Positions 23,852 to 31,908 of a DNA stretch of 38,267 nucleotides are shown here, piece by piece. The position numbers and the translations under genes are program-made. The DNA lies in assembly GCA_964585685.1 (NCBI GenBank), contig CAZPEP010000004.1:1-38267 (forward strand), in the 5' to 3' direction. How positions within the stretch are numbered: the stretch's first letter is position 1; the number at the start of each line of letters is the position of its first letter. Origin of the DNA: JALHVH01 sp964585685. GTDB lineage: Bacteria > Acidobacteriota > Aminicenantia > Aminicenantales > Saccharicenantaceae. Below the pieces are notes generated by a model. That model was not told the DNA's origin. It ran no database searches and saw nothing but the letters and a program-made list of their open reading frames with translations.

Positions 23852-25271
23852 GATCGTTTTCATAGAGCCGCAGGCCCCGAACCTGCATATCTTTTCCCAG
23901 TTTCCCCTGCCGCGCCTCGGGGCGCTCATCCTCGGGACGATGATGAAGGAACGGGGCTGGGAGGTCGAGGTCTACGTCGAGGACCTCAGGCGGATCGACT
24001 ACGACGCGATCGCCTGCGCCGACCTCGTCGGGATCTCGACCATCACCTCGACGGCGCCGCGGGCCTATGCCATCGCCGACCGGGTCCGCGGCATGGGCAT
24101 CCCCGTCCTGATGGGGGGGCCTCACGTGACCTTCCTGGCCGAGGAGGCCTTGGAACACGCCGATTACGTCATCCGCGGGGAAGGGGAGAAGGCGCTCGCC
24201 GCCTTCATCGACGCTTGGGAAGGCGACAAGAACTTCTCCGGGATCCCCAATCTTTCCCTGAAGACCGAAGGCCGGGCCGTCCATAACCCGATGCTGCCCA
24301 TGGAAAAGGACCTGGACGTGATCCCGTATCCCGATTTCGGGCTCCTCAAACACGACCCCGGCCGCCGGAAATTCAATCCCCCGATCCCCGTTCAAACGTC
24401 GCGGGGATGTCCCTTCGATTGTTCATTCTGTTCCGTGACGGGCATGTTCGGGAAGAAGTACCGCTTCCGGTCGACGGAGAACATCATCGAGGAACTGAAA
24501 CGATACGACAAGCGCGGGAACTCCGTTTTCTTCTACGACGACAACTTCGCGGCCAACCCCGAGCGGACCAAGGAACTCCTGAAAGCCATGATCCGCGAAC
24601 GGTTCCGCTTCCAATGGACGACCCAGGTCCGGGCCGACGTCACCCGGGACCTCGAGCTCGTCCGGCTCATGAAGAAGGCCGGCTGTCACACGGTGTACAT
24701 CGGGTTCGAATCCGTCAATCCCGCGAGCCTCGATCACATGAAGAAGAAACAGACCGTGGCCGACCTCGCCCGGGCGTCGAAGGTCCTCCGCCGCAACAAG
24801 ATCCACATCCACGGCATGTTCGTCCTGGGCTTCGACGACGACGATTGGGATTCCATCAAGAAAACCGTCCGCTTCGCCAAGAAGGTCCGGCTGTCGACGA
24901 CCCAGTTCCTCATCCTGACCCCCCTGCCGGGGTCGGAGCTCTTCGAGAAGTTGAAGTCCGAGCACCGCCTCCGGTTCCGCGACTGGGCACTCTACGACGC
25001 CCACCACGCCGTCTTCCAACCGGCCAAACTGTCGCTCTTCGACCTCCAAAAGGCCCAGCTCTTCTGCCACCGGAAGTTCTATTCCCTGAAACAGTCGGTG
25101 GGAAAGGTTTTTGCCGGCGAGTGGCTGAGCATCGCCATCGCCCATTATGCCCGGAGGCTCAACCGGACGTGGAAGAAGAAGAATCGGACGTTCCTCCGGG
25201 TCATCGATCTGCTCAAACCAAGGTCGGGCGCGCGGGTCACCGTCGATTACCGTGAAGAGGTTAAGCTGTAA
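23844..25271 (+). CDS. Cobalamin-binding-domain radical SAM protein (class B type)
   Basis: The protein has 475 residues. An N-terminal B12-binding-type Rossmann domain (about 1-150) includes LGALILGTMMKERGWEVEVY and LMGGPHVTF. The radical SAM core (about 180-390) has the cluster motif C189-x3-C193-x2-C196 (RGCPFDCSFC), and FYDDNFAANPERTKELL matches its strand-helix pattern. A C-terminal about 85-residue helical, very basic region follows. Relatives (BchE/HpnP/methyltransferase type) do cyclisation, methylation or ring chemistry on lipids, pigments or natural products. The classical cobalamin DxHxxG motif is not obvious, as in many members. It is translationally coupled to the tandem MerR regulator; substrate unknown. 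Confidence 0.92.
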   Translation: MPKIVFIEPQAPNLHIFSQFPLPRLGALILGTMMKERGWEVEVYVEDLRRIDYDAIACADLVGISTITSTAPRAYAIADRVRGMGIPVLMGGPHVTFLAEEALEHADYVIRGEGEKALAAFIDAWEGDKNFSGIPNLSLKTEGRAVHNPMLPMEKDLDVIPYPDFGLLKHDPGRRKFNPPIPVQTSRGCPFDCSFCSVTGMFGKKYRFRSTENIIEELKRYDKRGNSVFFYDDNFAANPERTKELLKAMIRERFRFQWTTQVRADVTRDLELVRLMKKAGCHTVYIGFESVNPASLDHMKKKQTVADLARASKVLRRNKIHIHGMFVLGFDDDDWDSIKKTVRFAKKVRLSTTQFLILTPLPGSELFEKLKSEHRLRFRDWALYDAHHAVFQPAKLSLFDLQKAQLFCHRKFYSLKQSVGKVFAGEWLSIAIAHYARRLNRTWKKKNRTFLRVIDLLKPRSGARVTVDYREEVKL

Positions 25272-25385
25272 GGGGTCAGGTCTCAATGCCCTCGAGTGTC
25301 ATTGCGAGGAGCCGTGCGACGAAGCAATCGCTTGAGATTGGCACGCTTCGCTCGCAATGACCCGTCCGTAAAGACCTAAACCCTT
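25270..25385. repeat. Dispersed palindromic repeat (HCEE-DEAI type), MITE-like
   Basis: An 11-bp perfect inverted repeat, GTCATTGCGAG (25298-25308) and CTCGCAATGAC (25351-25361), flanks imperfectly paired inner arms. An outer imperfect repeat (25270-25283 against 25372-25385, 12 of 14 matching) extends it to about 116 bp. On the plus strand it encodes the phrase CHCEEPCDEAIA, which I recognise from dispersed repeats that recur in many bacterial genomes. It fills the gap between two convergent genes, encodes the last residues of the GH3 gene and could act as a two-way terminator. Confidence 0.8.
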
Positions 25386-26444
25386 TACCTTAGCGGCCAC
25401 ATCAGGGTCATAGACCGAGTTATTGGCGAAGACCAGGATGTCGATACCCGCGCCGAGCGCCTTCCAGATCGCGTCCTCGAAACCGTAATTGGCCGAGATG
25501 GCCTTCATCTGCATGTCGTCGGAGATGACGGGCCCGTTATAGGCCAATCCCTCGCGGAGAAGGCCTTTGATGACCTTTTCGGAGAGCGTCGCCGGGAGGT
25601 CCGGGTCGAGGGCGGAGTTGAAGATGTGAGCCGTCATCACGGAATCGCATAGCCCGGCTGCGAGGAGCCGCGCGTAAGGTTCGATCTCTGTCCGGGACCA
25701 GGTCTCGGACACGTCCGTGAAACCGAGATGCGAGTCGGCCCTGGAGCTCCCGTGTCCCGGGAAATGCTTCAGGCAGGTGAGGACGCCGCATTCCCGATGG
25801 GCCTTGACGATCTCTGCGGCGTGCCGGGTCACGACGTCGGGGTCGGCGGAGAAACTGCGCTCGAGGCCCCCGATCACGGGATTGGCCGGGTTGACATCCA
25901 GGTCGACCACGGGGGCGAAATTGAGGTCAAATCCGGCCTCGGCCAGAGTTTCGGCGGTCGTCAGGGCCGCCTTCCGGGTGGCCGCGACGTCGTCGAGCGC
26001 GCCCAGGGATTTCGCCGACACGCTCGGGGGGAACCCGAACTTCTCTTTGAGCCGGGCGACCCTGCCTCCTTCCTGGTCGACGGCAACGAGCAGGGAGCCG
26101 GGCGCGACGCTGCGAAGGTCCTTGATGAGGGCCTTCACCTGTTTCGGGGATTCGATGTTGCGGACGGGGCTCTTCGATGGAACGTCGTAGTCGAAGAGCA
26201 CGACGCCCCCGACCCGGCCCTCGCGGATATCCGCGACGATCGGGTTGTCCCGCTCGAGCTTCAGTCCCCGGAAGCCCACCATGAGCATCCGGCCCATCCT
26301 TTCGTCGAGGCTCGCGGACGGCCGGGGAGCGGGGAGGGGGACGGGACCCGATGGGTGCCGGAAGGCTCCCCGAGCCCCCGCCGTGCTTCCGATCGCGGCC
26401 AGTGAAGAGGCCAGAAACGCGCGTCGCGAAAGACGGCTCTTCAT
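25299..26444 (-). CDS. Tat-exported GH3 beta-N-acetylhexosaminidase-like protein, C-terminus replaced by a repeat
   Basis: The protein has 381 residues from the ATG at 26444, chosen because a twin-arginine signal (SRRAFLASS) follows; neither this ATG nor the one at 26459 has a good ribosome site. The GH3 catalytic domain shows LLVAVDQEGGRVARLKE, the NagZ-type KHFPGHGSSRADSHLGF with its His/Asp acid-base pair, and SDDMQMKA with the nucleophile Asp. NagZ-type enzymes release GlcNAc from peptidoglycan or chitin fragments. After VYDPDVAAK the expected terminal helices are missing. The last 28 or so residues (ending ASSHGSSQ) are encoded by the palindromic repeat, which also supplies the stop codon. 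Activity may survive, since the catalytic motifs lie upstream. It follows pyrB by 35 bases and is probably co-transcribed. Confidence 0.87.
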   Translation of the reverse strand: MKSRLSRRAFLASSLAAIGSTAGARGAFRHPSGPVPLPAPRPSASLDERMGRMLMVGFRGLKLERDNPIVADIREGRVGGVVLFDYDVPSKSPVRNIESPKQVKALIKDLRSVAPGSLLVAVDQEGGRVARLKEKFGFPPSVSAKSLGALDDVAATRKAALTTAETLAEAGFDLNFAPVVDLDVNPANPVIGGLERSFSADPDVVTRHAAEIVKAHRECGVLTCLKHFPGHGSSRADSHLGFTDVSETWSRTEIEPYARLLAAGLCDSVMTAHIFNSALDPDLPATLSEKVIKGLLREGLAYNGPVISDDMQMKAISANYGFEDAIWKALGAGIDILVFANNSVYDPDVAAKVKGLGLYGRVIASEACQSQAIASSHGSSQ

Positions 26445-26479
26445 TCCGATGCCGATCATTGGACCGATGATCGGGGGGT

Positions 26480-27460
26480 TCAGGCCTTGCCGAGGACCAT
26501 CGCCAGGAGGGCCATTCGGACATACAGCCCGTACTCCATCTGGCGGAAGTAGGCCGCGCGCGGGTCATCGTCGAAGTCCATGCTGATCTCGGTGACCCGG
26601 GGCAGGGGGTGCATGACGATCATCTTCTTTTTGGCTGCCTTCATGACCTCCGGCGCGATGACGTAGGCGCTCTTGACCTTCTCGTACACGGCCGGGTCCT
26701 CGAACCGCTCCTTCTGGACCCGGGTTACGTAGAGGATGTCGGTCCTGGCCAGGACCTTGCCGAGCGTCGCATGCTCCGTCTGTGGGATTCCCTTCGCCTC
26801 GACCTCGTCCATGACGTCCTTGGGCATCCGGAGGATGTCGGGCGACACGTAGTTCAGCTTGATGTTCTTGAACTGGGTCAGCAGGCGGGCGAGGGAGTGG
26901 ACCGTCCGCCCGTATTTCAGGTCGCCGAGCATGGTCACGTTCAGGTCGTCAAGCCGCCCCAGCTCCTCGCGGATGGTGAACGTGTCGAGGAGGGCCTGGG
27001 TCGGATGCTCGCCGACGCCGTCCCCGGCGTTGATGACGGGCTTGCGGGCGTGCCGGGCCGCCAGCGCGGCCGAGCCGACCTCGGGGTGCCGGATGACGAT
27101 GACGTCGGCGTAACAGCCCAGCGTCCGGACCGTGTCGGGCAGGCTCTCGCCCTTGGCCACCGACGAGTACTTCACTTCGCTGATGGGGATGACGGCCCCG
27201 CCGAGGCGCTGCATGGCCGCCATGAACGACGATGACGTCCGTGTGGAGGGCTCAAAGAAGAGGTTCGCAAGGATCTTGCCCTTCAGGAGGTCAAAGGTCC
27301 CGATGCGCTCGACCATGATCCGCATCTCATGGGCCACAGCGAAGATGTATTCCAGGTCACTCCGGCTGAACTGCTTGACGGAGAGGATGTCCTTGCCGTA
27401 CCAGGGCGCGGTCTGCTGGTCGCCGAAGGGCAGGTGGGGGTTCTTAGCTTTTGTGGGCAT
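26480..27460 (-). CDS. pyrB: Aspartate carbamoyltransferase catalytic subunit
   Basis: The protein has 326 residues. It catalyses carbamoyl phosphate + aspartate to carbamoyl aspartate, the first committed step of pyrimidine synthesis, in the cytoplasm. Carbamoyl-phosphate motif FEPSTRTSSSF is at about 69-79, GDGVGEHPTQALLD at about 146-159, and HPLPRVTEI near the C-terminus forms the aspartate-binding 240s-type loop. It starts with GKDILSVKQFSRSDLEYIF, as in longer ATCases. No pyrI regulatory subunit or other pyr gene is adjacent, so its control is not of the E. coli PyrI type within this locus. GGGAGG lies 12 bases before the ATG. It is divergent from an S9 peptidase with overlapping promoters. 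Confidence 0.95.
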   Translation of the reverse strand: MPTKAKNPHLPFGDQQTAPWYGKDILSVKQFSRSDLEYIFAVAHEMRIMVERIGTFDLLKGKILANLFFEPSTRTSSSFMAAMQRLGGAVIPISEVKYSSVAKGESLPDTVRTLGCYADVIVIRHPEVGSAALAARHARKPVINAGDGVGEHPTQALLDTFTIREELGRLDDLNVTMLGDLKYGRTVHSLARLLTQFKNIKLNYVSPDILRMPKDVMDEVEAKGIPQTEHATLGKVLARTDILYVTRVQKERFEDPAVYEKVKSAYVIAPEVMKAAKKKMIVMHPLPRVTEISMDFDDDPRAAYFRQMEYGLYVRMALLAMVLGKA

Positions 27461-27489
27461 GGGGCTTTTTCCTCCCGAATTCGCAGGGA

Positions 27490-27518
27490 ACTATAGCCCT
27501 GCCCCCTCTTCTTGTCAA
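27490..27518 (-). promoter_or_regulatory. pyrB promoter, -10 flanked by an inverted repeat
   Basis: Consensus TTGACA (27518-27513), 17 bases, then TATAGT (27495-27490, 5 of 6) on the minus strand. GCAGGG (27483-27488) and CCCTGC (27497-27502) form a 6-bp inverted repeat bracketing the -10, well placed for a repressor. Confidence 0.75.
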
Positions 27519-27541
27519 GGACGAAGCCCGTATGTTATAAC
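27512..27541 (+). promoter_or_regulatory. Divergent promoter of the second S9 peptidase
   Basis: TTGTCA (27512-27517), 18 bases, then TATAAC (27536-27541). The -35 hexamer shares five bases with the pyrB -35 on the other strand, inside the near-palindrome CTTGTCAAG. Confidence 0.65.
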
Positions 27542-27569
27542 CGACTCGAAATCTCCTGGAGGTGGCCTT

Positions 27570-29639
27570 ATGCGTCGATATTCCACGATCCTTTCGGCCG
27601 TCCTGGTCCTCGGCCTGGGCGCAGCATTCGCGAAGATCCCGGTCCCGGCGGAGTCCGGGAAGACCCATCCGTTCTCCGTCCATGACATGCTGGCCATGGA
27701 CCGGATATCGGATTCTCGCGTCTCCCCGGACGGGCAACGGATCATCTTCAACGTCCGCGAGACCGACCTCGAAGCGAACCGCGGCCGGACGGATATCTGG
27801 ATCATCGGCGCGGACGGAAGCAGCCTCCGCCGCCTGACGGCCCATCCCGCGGCCGATGGAAACGCCCGCTGGTCCCCCTGCGGCAAGTGCGTCTTCTTCT
27901 TGTCCACGAGGTCAGGTTCCTCACAGGTCTGGCGCATCAAGGTCGACGGGGGAGAAGCCGAACAGATCACGAGGCTCCCGCTCGACGTCGGGAATCTTAT
28001 CGTCGCGCCGGACAACGGGACCCTGGCCGTCACCATGGAAGTCTTCCCCGGCGAGAGCCCGGAGGCGACGGCAAAGAAGCTCGAGGATACCGCGAGCCGG
28101 CAGGCCACCGGGCGCCTGTACGACAAACTCTTCGTCCGCCACTGGGACACCTGGAGCGACGGGCGGCGTTCGCACCTCTTTGCGGTGCCCGCGGCGGGCG
28201 GCGACGCCAGCGACCTCATGCCTGCGATGGACGCCGACGCGCCGAGCAAGCCGTTCGGCGGGACCGAAGAGATCGCCTTCACGCCCGACGGTAAAGGGCT
28301 TGTGTTCACGGCCCGCGACGTCGGGCGTGAAGAGGCATGGTCTACAGACCTGGACCTTTATTACGTGCCCATCGATGGCTCCAGGCCCCCCATCTGCCTG
28401 ACCGAGGCTAACAGGGCCACAGACACGGCGCCGGCCTTCTCGCCGGACGGGAAGACTCTGGCCTACCTCGCCATGTCCAGGCCCGGGTACGAAGCCGATC
28501 GGTTGCGGCTTGTCCTCAAGCCCTGGCCGGAAGGGGACGCGTGCGTCCTCACCGAGGCCTGGGATGCCTCCGTCGGCTCCATTGCCTGGTCCGCAAACGG
28601 GACGAAGATCCTGGCGAGCGCCCCGGACAAGGGGCAGACCGCGCTCTTCGCCGTCGACGTCGCGACCGGCAAGGCTGCAACCGTCGTCGGGCAGGGGACC
28701 GTAGCCGGGTTCGCCCCGGCCGGTGACCGTATCGTCTTCGAGCGCAACACGCTAAGGTCTCCGACCGAGATCTATTCGATCAAGGCCGACGGGAGCGACG
28801 AGCGGGCCGTCACCGCCATCAACGCCGTCAGGATCGCCGCCGTCCGGATAGGCGAGCCCGAACAGTTCATGTTCAAGGGCTGGAACAACGAGACGGTCTA
28901 CGGCTATATCGTCAAGCCCTACGATTTCGACCCGGCGAAGACGTATCCCGTGGCCTTTCTCATCCACGGCGGGCCGCAGGGCTCATTCGGCAACGATTTC
29001 CACTACCGCTGGAACCCGCAGGCCTACGCCGGGGCGGGCTATGCTGCGGTCATGGTCGATTTCCATGGCTCGACAGGCTACGGCCAGGCGTTCTGCGATT
29101 CGATCCGTGGCGACTGGGGCGGCAAACCCCTCGAGGACCTGAAGAGGGGCCTCGCTGCGGCCCTGAAGAAGTACCCCTGGATGGACGGTACGCGAGTCGG
29201 AGCCCTGGGGGCTTCCTACGGCGGCTACATGATCAATTGGATCGCCGGCAACTGGCCCGACCGGTTCCGGTGCCTGGTGAGCCACGACGGCAACCTCGAC
29301 GAGCGGGCGGCCTACTTCGATACCGAGGAACTCTGGTTCCCGGAGTGGGACCACATGGGGACGCCTTGGGACAATCCGGCGGGCTACGAAAAACACAACC
29401 CCGTGAACTTCGTTAAGAACTGGAAGACGCCCATGCTCATCGTCCACGGCGGGCAGGACTTCCGGGTCGTCGAGACCCAGGGGTTATCGAGCTTCAACGC
29501 CCTTCAGCGGCGCGGCATTCCCAGCCGGTTCCTGTACTTCCCCGACGAGAACCACTGGGTCATGAAGCCGGCGAACTCCATCCTCTGGCACGAGACCGTG
29601 ATCGCTTGGCTCGACCGTTGGGTGAAGGGCGGGAACTAG
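27570..29639 (+). CDS. Secreted S9 peptidase, dipeptidyl-peptidase 5-like
   Basis: I chose the ATG at 27570 (689 residues) because CTGGAGG precedes it and a signal peptide follows (ILSAVLVLGLGAAFA). The frame extends 146 codons upstream, but that is antisense to pyrB. A beta-propeller covers about 30-430 (repeats such as VSPDGQRIIFN, FSPDGKTLAYL). The hydrolase domain (about 440-689) has S549 in GASYGGYM, D630 in GGQDFRV and H662 in ENHWV. The ending NHWVMKPANSILWH is typical of the DPP5/acylaminoacyl group that releases dipeptides. The two S9 proteins of this window differ clearly in sequence, so they probably have different specificities. Confidence 0.95.
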   Translation: MRRYSTILSAVLVLGLGAAFAKIPVPAESGKTHPFSVHDMLAMDRISDSRVSPDGQRIIFNVRETDLEANRGRTDIWIIGADGSSLRRLTAHPAADGNARWSPCGKCVFFLSTRSGSSQVWRIKVDGGEAEQITRLPLDVGNLIVAPDNGTLAVTMEVFPGESPEATAKKLEDTASRQATGRLYDKLFVRHWDTWSDGRRSHLFAVPAAGGDASDLMPAMDADAPSKPFGGTEEIAFTPDGKGLVFTARDVGREEAWSTDLDLYYVPIDGSRPPICLTEANRATDTAPAFSPDGKTLAYLAMSRPGYEADRLRLVLKPWPEGDACVLTEAWDASVGSIAWSANGTKILASAPDKGQTALFAVDVATGKAATVVGQGTVAGFAPAGDRIVFERNTLRSPTEIYSIKADGSDERAVTAINAVRIAAVRIGEPEQFMFKGWNNETVYGYIVKPYDFDPAKTYPVAFLIHGGPQGSFGNDFHYRWNPQAYAGAGYAAVMVDFHGSTGYGQAFCDSIRGDWGGKPLEDLKRGLAAALKKYPWMDGTRVGALGASYGGYMINWIAGNWPDRFRCLVSHDGNLDERAAYFDTEELWFPEWDHMGTPWDNPAGYEKHNPVNFVKNWKTPMLIVHGGQDFRVVETQGLSSFNALQRRGIPSRFLYFPDENHWVMKPANSILWHETVIAWLDRWVKGGN

Positions 29640-29661
29640 CGGGCGTCGGCGACGTCGACCC

Positions 29662-31812
29662 TCACAACTTCTCCATGAGTGCCTTGAACCTCGGGTCCCC
29701 GCGCAGGGGATCGAGGTTGCTGTCGTGTTCGAACCATCCCTTCTGGGTCTGGCCCGACGCGATTCCCCTATCAAGGCAGTCGATGGCCTCGTCGATCTCG
29801 CCCGCCAGGGAATAGATGCACCCGAGGTTGTAGAGGAGCATCGAGTCGTCGGGCGCGATGGCCCGGGCACGATGGGCCCATTCAAGGCCCTTCTCCCGTT
29901 CGCCGAGGGCGACGAGGCCGTTGGCGCCCATGTAGAGCGCCCGCGCGTCGTCGGGGTAAAGCTCAAGGCGTTCCTCGACGAGGGCCACCCCTTTCCGGCG
30001 GCTTTCGCGGGCATCGTCCGACCTTCCTAGATCGTCGTAGATCTGGGCGACGAGAAGGGGCGACTGATAATCGTCGGGCCGGACCCGGATGGCCTCCTGG
30101 TAGTACTCGGCGGCCCTCGGCAGGTCGCCGGCGCCGAACGTCTGCCGGGCGTAGAAGTACCAGGCTTCGAAGAGTCCGGGGTCAAGACGTATCGCGTTCT
30201 CGAAGGCCTGTTCGGCCTCTTTGGCCGCTCCCCCGAGGGATAGGGTTACGGCCCGGGAGGCCTGGGCCTGCGCGGAATCGGGCGCCAGTTCGACCGCCTT
30301 GCGGCTCGCCGCGTCGGCTTGAAGGCGGACCGCGTCCCGGCGCTCCGCATAGAGATAGATATGGGACCAGCAGTCCGCCAGCCCGGCATAGGCCAGGGCG
30401 TATCCCGGATCAAGCTCGGTCGCCCTTTTAAACAACTGGAGGGCGAACTCGATGTCGCGCTTGCCGTATCGGTAATAGAAACTGCGGCCCTTCAGGTAAT
30501 AATCGTAGGCCTGGACGTGCCGGGTCGGCGACGCCAGGAGGGCCCCCTTTTCCTGCGGGCTTAGGGTGACCTGGAGGGCCCGGACGATGCTCCGGGCGAT
30601 CTCCTCCTGGATCTCGAAGATGTCCTTGAGCTCACGGTCGAAGGACTCCGACCATAGGTGGAATCCCCGGGACGTCTCTGCGAGCTGGGCCGTGATCCGG
30701 AGGCGGTTGCCGGACTTACGGACGCTCCCCTCGAGGATCGTCTCGACGCCGAGCCTGCTGCCGATCTCGCGGGGCTCGACCGTCGGGCCCCCAAAGAGGA
30801 AGGATGCCGTCCGCGAGGCCACGCGGAGCCCGCTCACGCGGCAGAGGGCGTTGATGATCTCCTCGGCGATCCCTTCACAAAAGTATGATTGGTCCTTGTC
30901 CCGGCTCATGTCGGCGAAGGGGAGCACCGCGATGGACGGGATCTCTCCCACGTGCGCGCCCTCGGCCTCCTGCCCAAGCTTCTCCAGCTCGTTGCGGAGG
31001 CGCACGGCCGAGGCGATCCGGAAGCGAGCGTCCTTTTCCAGGCAGCGCCTGAGGATACGATCGAGCTCCCCGGGGAGTCGGGGGTTGATCTCGATGGCCG
31101 ACCGGGGCTCGCCCTTGAGGATCGCAGCCATGAGCTCGGACGCCGACCCGGCACCGAAGGGGTGCTCGCCGGTCGCCAGCTCGAAGAGGATGATCCCCAG
31201 AGAAAAAAGATCGGTGCGGTGGTCGAGGGTTTCCCCCCGGAGCTGTTCGGGGGACATGTAGCGGAGTGTCCCGATGAGGCCGTCGCCCAGAGTGCTGGTA
31301 TCGCCCTCCTTTCCCCCGGAAGGGGAGAGGGGTTCCAGGACCTGGGCGAGCCCGAAGTCGAGGACCTTCACCCCGTCGGAGCGGCCGACCATGATGTTCC
31401 GTGTCTTGAGGTCGCGGTGGATGATCCCGCTCTCGTGGGCGGCGGCGACGGCGTCCGCAAGTGGGACGGCGATCCTTAGGAAGCGGTCGAAGGGCACTCC
31501 GCCCGGCGTGATGAGGGCCGAGAGCGGGTCTCCCTCGACGAGCTCCATCGTGAAGAAGAGGATCCCCTCGGCTTCGGCGACCGCGTGGATCGTCACGATG
31601 TTCGGGTGGCGGAGAGCGGCGACGGCCTTCGCTTCGCGCTCGAACAGGGCCCTGCGGGTGGGGTCGTCCGCGAGCCCCTCGGGCAGGACCTTGACGGCGA
31701 CATCGCGGTCGAGGCGGAGGTCGCGGGCCCTCCAGACGACTCCCATCCCCCCTTCTCCGAGCTTGTCTACCAGAAGATAATTGGAAAGTGTCTGGCCTGC
31801 CTGAAGGGTCAT
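29662..31812 (-). CDS. Soluble Ser/Thr protein kinase with TolB/FlgO-like domain and TPR repeats
   Basis: The ATG at 31812 (716 residues) is chosen for its GAGGAG site; a frame start at 31881 lies in the promoter. The kinase domain (about 12-275) has GEGGMG (19-24), K41 in VAVKVL, catalytic D134 in HRDLKTRN, DFG at 152-154 and GTLRYMSPEQ. A segment at about 305-430 (SIAVLPFADMSRDKD, FCEGIAEEIINAL, GVETILEGSVRKSG) matches the TolB/FlgO-like module often found ahead of TPRs in adenylate-cyclase-like and kinase proteins. At least five TPR-like units follow (about 450-700). No membrane helix separates the parts, so the TPRs face the cytoplasm. It is a Hanks-type signalling protein; target and signal unknown. 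Confidence 0.94.
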   Translation of the reverse strand: MTLQAGQTLSNYLLVDKLGEGGMGVVWRARDLRLDRDVAVKVLPEGLADDPTRRALFEREAKAVAALRHPNIVTIHAVAEAEGILFFTMELVEGDPLSALITPGGVPFDRFLRIAVPLADAVAAAHESGIIHRDLKTRNIMVGRSDGVKVLDFGLAQVLEPLSPSGGKEGDTSTLGDGLIGTLRYMSPEQLRGETLDHRTDLFSLGIILFELATGEHPFGAGSASELMAAILKGEPRSAIEINPRLPGELDRILRRCLEKDARFRIASAVRLRNELEKLGQEAEGAHVGEIPSIAVLPFADMSRDKDQSYFCEGIAEEIINALCRVSGLRVASRTASFLFGGPTVEPREIGSRLGVETILEGSVRKSGNRLRITAQLAETSRGFHLWSESFDRELKDIFEIQEEIARSIVRALQVTLSPQEKGALLASPTRHVQAYDYYLKGRSFYYRYGKRDIEFALQLFKRATELDPGYALAYAGLADCWSHIYLYAERRDAVRLQADAASRKAVELAPDSAQAQASRAVTLSLGGAAKEAEQAFENAIRLDPGLFEAWYFYARQTFGAGDLPRAAEYYQEAIRVRPDDYQSPLLVAQIYDDLGRSDDARESRRKGVALVEERLELYPDDARALYMGANGLVALGEREKGLEWAHRARAIAPDDSMLLYNLGCIYSLAGEIDEAIDCLDRGIASGQTQKGWFEHDSNLDPLRGDPRFKALMEKL

Positions 31813-31851
31813 GGTCTCCTCGATTTGAGCCGTTGCTCCTTGACGGGGTCC

Positions 31852-31881
31852 ATTATATATATACGACGCGGCCGGTGACAA
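31852..31881 (-). promoter_or_regulatory. Promoter of the Ser/Thr kinase gene
   Basis: TTGTCA (31881-31876), 18 bases, then consensus TATAAT (31857-31852) on the minus strand, within a TATATATATAAT run. Same -35 and spacer length as the hutH and second S9 peptidase promoters. Confidence 0.7.
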
Positions 31882-31908
31882 GTTGCAGGGCCCGGCCCAG
31901 GCTGCCGA

